Position numbers and translations under genes: made by a program. This document shows, piece by piece, positions 39,223-40,287 of a stretch of DNA of 40,287 nt. Position 1 is the stretch's first letter. Each line of letters opens with the position of its first letter. Location: NCBI GenBank assembly GCA_030637515.1, contig DAOWGM010000158.1, positions 1 to 40,287 on the forward strand, written 5' to 3'. This stretch comes from Bacteroidales bacterium (GTDB lineage: Bacteria > Bacteroidota > Bacteroidia > Bacteroidales > UBA12077). The notes under the pieces were generated by a model, which had not been told where the DNA came from, made no database searches, and saw nothing but the letters and a program-made list of their open reading frames with translations.

Positions 39223-40287
39223 ATGTTACTACAAAATATCAAATCATCAATAAAAAGACTTACACAAAATAAGTTATATTCTATTATTAATATTGGAGGC
39301 TTAGCTTTAAGTTTTGCTGTGGCTATTCTTATCCTACTATTCGTTCACAATGAACTTAATGTAGATAAGTATCATAAAAATTTAGACAACTTATACAGAT
39401 TAGTAGATAATAAGTATAATCATGCTTATACTGCACCTACATATGGAGGCTATGCAATTAATAAATACCCTGAAGTAAAATATGTGGCACAATATTATGT
39501 CGAATATGATCGTATATTTCAATATGGAAACAATAAATCAATAAAAATTGAAAATCTTGCCTATGCAGATTCATCCTTTTTAAAGATGTTTTCAATTAAT
39601 ATATTAAAAAGCAATACAAATAATTTATTATGTACAAATCAATCTATTATCATATCGCAAAAAACGGCACAGAAGCTTTTTGGAGATTCAGATCCTCTGG
39701 GTCAAACTATGAGAATTGAAAACGCACATGACTATATTGTAGAAGGAGTATTTGAAGATTACCCGTCGAATTCAAGTTTTAAACATGATGTAATCGCAAA
39801 TTTCCCTTCAGTAAAGTTCTTAATGGGATATCCGGAAAATGATGTCACAAAGTCAGACCGAAATAATATGTTCACAACATTCATAATGTTGAACGAAAAT
39901 GTAAATAAAAAGGATTTAAATGAAAGAATAACAAAAGACTTCAGTGAAAGATTCTGGAAAGGATCAGAATTCTATCTTCAGGAATTTTCGGATATCTATT
40001 TTAATAATGATATTCACGATGATTATGTAAAACACGGTAATAAGCAAATTGCACTTCTATTTTTAAGTATTGCTTTAATCATCATAGTTATTGCAATGAT
40101 TAATTATATAAACCTCTCAACATCAATATCAGCTAAAAGAGCATTAAGTATAGGTATATATAAAACCTTAGGTGCTCATCGAAAGAATTTGATAATGCAA
40201 TTCATGATTGAGACAATAAGCATTTGTATGTTAGCATTAATAATAGGTTTTATTCTTGCTGAATTATTTATACCAGTTTTTAATAAT
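39223..40287 (+). CDS. FtsX/MacB-type ABC transporter permease, 5' part (cut by window edge)
   Basis: An open frame of 355 codons starts at the ATG at 39223 and runs off the right edge. It has an N-terminal membrane segment (LYSIINIGGLALSFAVAILI, about residues 19-38), a MacB-type periplasmic domain (FVHNELNVDKYHKNLDNLYRL, then IISQKTAQKLFGDSDPLGQTM and VEGVFEDYPSNSSF), and the first of the FtsX-type helices (LLFLSIALIIIVIAMINYIN, then ISAKRALSIGIYKTLGAHRK). Such permeases pair with an ATPase and export peptides, lipoproteins or drugs. No ATPase gene is in view, so it may follow. The sigma-54-like promoter and the divergent activator suggest control by the NtrC-type regulator. Confidence 0.88.
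   Translation, partial: MLLQNIKSSIKRLTQNKLYSIINIGGLALSFAVAILILLFVHNELNVDKYHKNLDNLYRLVDNKYNHAYTAPTYGGYAINKYPEVKYVAQYYVEYDRIFQYGNNKSIKIENLAYADSSFLKMFSINILKSNTNNLLCTNQSIIISQKTAQKLFGDSDPLGQTMRIENAHDYIVEGVFEDYPSNSSFKHDVIANFPSVKFLMGYPENDVTKSDRNNMFTTFIMLNENVNKKDLNERITKDFSERFWKGSEFYLQEFSDIYFNNDIHDDYVKHGNKQIALLFLSIALIIIVIAMINYINLSTSISAKRALSIGIYKTLGAHRKNLIMQFMIETISICMLALIIGFILAELFIPVFNN

Overview
The window looks like the chromosome of a Bacteroidota bacterium, most likely an environmental Bacteroidales/Marinilabiliales-type organism. The support is AT-rich DNA, mostly genes without Shine-Dalgarno (SD) sites, promoter-like TAnnTTTG -7 elements, and families typical of that phylum (LytS/LytTR pairs, DUF1987/SiaC proteins, DUF2490, DUF4956+VTC+CotH, DUF6515, and an FtsX-like permease beside a sigma-54 activator). 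No rRNA, tRNA, CRISPR array or intact insertion sequence was seen.

Region 1 (1-4200) holds a truncated AraC-family regulator, two metallo-beta-lactamase-fold hydrolases (two of the few genes here with SD-like sites), a Crp/Fnr regulator, and a divergent pair: an HxlR regulator facing an NTF2/SnoaL-like lipoprotein across a clear inverted-repeat operator. Region 2 (4200-11700) has a decayed GmrSD/DUF262-like gene tail, a class II Fic AMPylase, topoisomerase III, a YchJ/SEC-C protein, and an AbiE-type toxin-antitoxin pair. The pair lies between two direct copies of the 5' end and upstream region of the ychJ-like gene.

Region 3 (11867-16365) is the richest accessory block: a tightly packed restriction-modification operon. 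It runs Vsr mismatch endonuclease, XRE controller, two C5-cytosine methyltransferases, a 140-aa protein resembling the isolated NgoFVII/B3-type DNA-binding domain, and an HNH nuclease. The likely reading is a split restriction enzyme (recognition subunit plus nuclease) protected by two methyltransferases. Region 4 (16746-25575) contains a membrane-anchored TPR protein, a 613-aa exported protein with a tiny exported partner, a repeat-rich spacer, and an unrecognised cluster: a 110-aa protein, a 735-aa His/Cys/Pro-rich protein, a 145-aa exported protein and a 98-aa lipoprotein. The first two carry strong SD sites and look imported. A PAS-LuxR regulator lies upstream of the cluster.

Region 5 (26060-30143) is signalling: a STAS protein, tandem SiaC (DUF1987) paralogues of which one has lost 19 residues, a LytTR response regulator with its histidine kinase, and a Spy-like periplasmic protein whose QRP-rich tail resembles the kinase's predicted periplasmic loop. 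Region 6 (30166-34621) is a CotH/DUF2490/DUF4956/VTC operon and a DUF6515 protein. Region 7 (34784-40287) has a PepSY-type membrane protein and an NtrB/NtrC-like two-component pair. Divergent from the pair is an FtsX-type permease gene preceded by a sigma-54-like promoter and a palindromic upstream site. Short palindromic repeats recur between genes and often look like terminators.
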